From the NCBI GenBank assembly GCA_031282385.1, contig JAITDV010000366.1, positions 1 to 5,523 on the forward strand: DNA of 5,523 nucleotides, written 5' to 3'. The translations under genes were made by a program, and so were the position numbers. This document shows, piece after piece, positions 5,206 to 5,523 of the stretch. Every line of letters starts with the position of its first letter. Position 1 is the first letter of the stretch. Below the pieces are notes generated by a model. The model was not told the origin of the DNA. It saw only the letters and a list, made by a program, of their open reading frames with translations, and searched no databases. This DNA is from Planctomycetaceae bacterium. GTDB taxonomy: Bacteria > Planctomycetota > Planctomycetia > Pirellulales > Thermoguttaceae.

Positions 5206-5523
5206 ACTAGTTTGGTAATGTTTCAAGTTGTTGAAAATTGTGGACAATTCTAAAAAATAATTTGTATCATTTTTCTCGTTCGGGGCAATTGATTGAAATG
5301 ATACAAATGTAATCAATATACTTGGATTTTTTGTTTTTAAGATTGGATTTCAAGTTTGTCATGTCCAGAAAGTCTATTTTGGTAGTTGACATTCAGATTG
5401 ACTTGTTGTTGTGTGATGTTATACTTTGACGGTGATTTGTCAGCGTTATGGTTGCTTTTTTGATTTAGTTTTCTGGTGCTGTATTCGCGTTTTGGTCAAC
5501 ACTGAATTATTGAAACGATACTT
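5206..5523. other. Region downstream of the PPIase gene, no gene seen
   Basis: This stretch of 318 bases is T/G-rich on the plus strand and carries no supported coding region or RNA gene. Weak AT-rich stems follow the PPIase stop (tttcaa/ttgaaa at 5221-5236 and aattgt/acaatt at 5236-5249) but no GC-rich stem with a T-run, so no terminator is called. It contains the inverted repeat at 5261-5307 and a related motif at the window edge. Confidence 0.55.
5261..5307. repeat. 12-bp perfect inverted repeat with a 23-nt spacer
   Basis: tttgtatcattt (5261-5272) and aaatgatacaaa (5296-5307) are exact reverse complements. The right arm together with its flank, attgaaatgatac (5292-5304), recurs as attgaaacgatac at 5509-5521, with one mismatch. 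It may be a regulator binding site for a gene beyond the window, a hairpin, or the end of a small repeat. Confidence 0.55.

Noticed and set aside
5361..5429. Short plus-strand frame MSRKSILVVDIQID..., resembling the start of an isochorismatase-like or receiver protein
   Set aside because: It stops after 22 codons, no continuation was found in nearby frames, and no ribosome-binding site precedes it. The likeness rests on a few hydrophobic residues.

Overview
The window is about 5.5 kb of AT-rich bacterial chromosome with five protein genes. Four are recognisable: a short-chain dehydrogenase, a DUF3467 protein, DNA polymerase III delta' (holB) and a secreted cyclophilin-type peptidyl-prolyl isomerase. 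The fifth is a small protein of unknown function. No rRNA, tRNA, CRISPR array, phage gene or transposase gene was seen. My best guess at the source is a low-GC, possibly host-associated member of the Planctomycetota. This rests on the overall look of the proteins (the 79-residue protein, DUF3467 beside delta', a cyclophilin with a long N-terminal region) and is an inference only.

Layout. Bases 1-90 are the end of a repeat whose other end lies outside the window. Bases 148-975 (minus) encode the SDR oxidoreductase. Bases 976-1801 are a gene-free stretch of about 0.8 kb. It holds a 169-bp imperfect palindrome (1212-1380) and a complete 200-bp MITE-like element (1583-1782), whose right half matches 1-90 almost perfectly. 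Bases 1802-3457 (minus) are a probable operon read DUF3467 -> holB -> small protein. Bases 3458-3843 are a divergent intergenic region that must hold the promoters of this operon and of the isomerase. Bases 3895-5205 (plus) encode the exported PPIase. Bases 5206-5523 hold no gene I can support, only a 12-bp inverted repeat and a further near-copy of one of its arms.

How the genes relate. The delta' subunit is part of the replication clamp loader, and its co-transcribed neighbours are small proteins of unknown role. The SDR and the PPIase look like independent single-gene units for cytoplasmic redox chemistry and extracytoplasmic protein folding. The window looks mostly like ordinary chromosome. 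The notable parts are the repeat family around the SDR gene, the small-protein/holB operon, an active-site substitution in the SDR, and changes of strand composition in the middle of two genes. I found no clear sign of a new multi-gene system.
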